This document shows, in pieces, positions 62,001 to 64,000 of a stretch of 64,000 nt of DNA. The notes below the pieces were generated by a model. It was not told the DNA's origin and ran no database searches. It saw only the letters and a program-made list of their open reading frames with translations. Both the position numbers and the translations under genes were made by a program. The number at the start of each line of letters is the position of its first letter. Position 1 is the stretch's first letter. Where the stretch lies: the NCBI GenBank assembly GCA_964036155.1, contig OZ038423.1, positions 40,811,249-40,875,248 on the forward strand, in the 5' to 3' direction. Source of the DNA: Diploscapter coronatus. Its lineage: Eukaryota; Nematoda; Chromadorea; Rhabditida; Rhabditidae.

Positions 62001-64000
62001 ATATGAATGAGGAGGGATTCTGAAGAATCAAAGAAAGGCAACAGAAGAGACGGAAAAAGCAAACCTATCATCAAATTTTGGTCGTTTCCATTTTTGATTT
62101 GTCAAGGAAATTCTACAGAAAATGAGTGATCGTGATGAATGACCTGATAGACAGATTCGACTATAGAAAATCGATGGGGAGCTCGAGAAACTCAGGTCAA
62201 GTGAATAGTGGAAATGAAATGAAAGAAGGCAACCTGGGGGTTTTGAAAGGGGCAGGGGAATATAAGCTGCTGGAAGAAGAAGGGGCGGGGCAGACACGCA
62301 GAGGATCGACTGAAATGCACGTGAATCTAATGTGGAGAAGACTATGTTAGAGAATAGAGAATTGCCTTCACAAACAACTGCAGCAGTTTTAATAATGCTC
62401 GCTTGTTCTCTTTCACTCAAACATTCACTATTTCGCTACTTTCTGCCTCTTTTCCTCTCTCAAAATGCCCAATCATTCGCCAAAAAGTAAGAGAAAAACA
62501 CGGAAACCCCGCAAAGTAATTTGTCTGAGTTTCTCTTCAAAAATCAAAAACTAAAACGGAATTCAGACAGACTGACAGATAAGTTTGCAGAGGTTAAAAA
62601 TAACAGACAAATGATTGATGCGCGAATGATATGACGGAAGACGATTCTAAACAACTACAGTCAAATAAATACAGGCTTAGTATAGCGACGGAATCCTGAT
62701 CAAATCACTGTCTATCATTTGTTAGTTAAGTTGGCTCCATATTATGACTTTTTCACGAAATGAGTATCGATCTCTAAGATAACGATAACAGATCAATGAG
62801 TTCCCGTTTCCTTTCCTTGTTCTATCCCTTAGCTATCAACAATCAACAAGAGAACTCGACCGGGGAAATGGAGGAAGCAGAAAATATTTACGTTGAAAGT
62901 AGTACAAATGATCTCTGATTCATTATCCTCGCAAGTTTTCACAACTTGTTGATTTTCCCGATCCTTCTACCTTTAAATATTATTAGCCGTTTGAAACGTG
63001 ATTTCAACATTATGAGTAGTTTTTTTTTTCTTTTTTTAATAATATTCAGAGAGAAATTATATCAGCGCTTAACATTTGCTCTCCTGAAGTACATGTGAAT
63101 TATAAAAATGTTTCGAATGGTGATTCACAGTTTTTGAATGATGAAACTACTTTCACAACTCATTTTTATGCTTTGTTTTATTTTTTTGTTTTATAAAAGC
63201 GCGCCTGGGTGGTTCGATTTATTGTATGCTGTTTCACATTTAGATTCTTGTTGATTAAATTTCGTAATATCTCGTTGAATGCCTGTGTATTTACATGTCC
63301 GATCAGAATAAACATAGCACATTCATTCATTCGTGGATATTTTTGTCATCTTCCAGGAATTCGAATAATCTGTTTAGTAGAATCGAGTGAGCGAAGAAAT
63401 ATTGATCTCAAATCGTTTCGAGCCAAAGTCCATGTGCTCCCTTTTAATCTCCAATGCGTCTGATCAGCCTTCCGCGTGTTGATTGCCTTATCATAAACAG
63501 GCGAAGCACAGCCATTCAGGGCTCTAGAAGGGAAGGCAATGCATCGATTAATAGTGATAAGCAGACACATTCGGAAATTGCACAATGCAAACTGGCACGA
63601 GGGCTGTGTTTGAGACAATAAATGGCTTTGTTGTGAGAACAACAATGCATCATTTATGAAACTAATGACATGATGAATGAAGTTTGTTGAAACAAGTAAT
63701 CATTTGTTTTTTCATTTGATCCTTTTGAACTTTCTGAACACTTCATTCATAAGTAAAGATAAATCACTTGAGCTTAGGTTATTGTCGAGTTAAACATATT
63801 TTTTATCTTTGATATGTATCCAGTATTGCAATAAATCTTTTAAATCAGCTAGATATACAGCGACAGACGAAATGTTAGAAGTTGTGATTATGGCACACAG
63901 CTTGGTAGACTAAATGATCGTGGACCAAATTGAATGAAAATTTGTGCACATGTTTTCTCACTGAATTGCGAATTCTTGGCATGTGTCAATTCAAATTGTT
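59066..64000. other. Right end of the window, no supported gene
   Basis: The first few hundred bases upstream of 59065 should hold the phosphatase promoter. Beyond that I see purine-rich tracts (about 59,575-59,635 and 61,080-61,180), a T-tract near 63,019-63,037 and AATG-rich stretches like those in the ZFHX introns. No exon could be tied to a family or a phase-consistent chain on either strand. It may be intronic sequence of a gene lying outside the window. Confidence 0.5.

Noticed and set aside
1..64000. CRISPR arrays, bacterial operons, rRNA or tRNA genes
   Set aside because: The window is clearly eukaryotic, with spliced genes throughout. I saw no regularly spaced direct repeats, no rRNA-like sequence and no convincing tRNA cloverleaf.

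Overview
Eukaryotic genomic DNA, about 64 kb, AT-rich, with genes broken into many exons by mostly 43-60 bp introns. It is most likely a nematode. The complexin gene encodes 143 residues with the nematode-type start and ending. A GT92 (DUF23) glycosyltransferase, a family greatly expanded in nematodes, is present. Several start codons sit 0-14 nt after a strong 3' splice signal, as expected for spliced-leader trans-splicing. A full-length NELF-C/D gene is also present; Caenorhabditis elegans lacks the NELF complex, so this is probably a nematode outside the Caenorhabditis lineage. The species call is inference.

I rebuilt the genes exon by exon from splice signals, reading-phase continuity and protein-family resemblance. 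Most exons are too short to appear as long open frames, and most long open frames here are not genes.

Layout. 1-11,788: 3' part of a minus-strand zinc-finger homeobox (ZFHX/zfh-2) gene; eleven exons found, running off the left edge or into undetected exons. 11,789-31,645: about 20 kb with no supported gene, holding two DNA-transposon-like inverted-repeat elements. 31.6 kb: a possible orphan terminal exon (minus). 32.3-32.9 kb: a complete small secreted cysteine-rich gene (plus). 33.3-37.0 kb: NELF-C/D (minus, 15 coding exons, 583 aa). 37.6-39.9 kb: NIPP1/PPP1R8 (minus, 350 aa). 40.0-41.3 kb: imperfect inverted-repeat element. 42.0-44.0 kb: complexin (minus, 143 aa). 45.4-46.4 kb: IER3IP1/Yos1 (minus, 80 aa), divergent from SFT2 (plus, 46.6-47.9 kb, 165 aa). 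48.4-54.5 kb: IFT57 (minus), whose 3.9 kb fourth intron contains a complete GT92 glycosyltransferase gene on the opposite strand (51.1-53.6 kb, 533 aa). 56.8-59.1 kb: dual-specificity phosphatase (minus, 224 aa). 59.1-64 kb: no supported gene.

The genes do not form one pathway. Themes are nuclear gene regulation (ZFHX, NELF-C/D, NIPP1), the secretory pathway (IER3IP1, SFT2, GT92), synaptic release (complexin), cilia (IFT57) and signalling (phosphatase). The most notable points are the antisense nested gene, the retained NELF subunit, the divergent Yos1/Sft2 pair, a 215-bp Tc1-like MITE family with a related foldback element, and a three-module secreted protein made of phase-1 exons.
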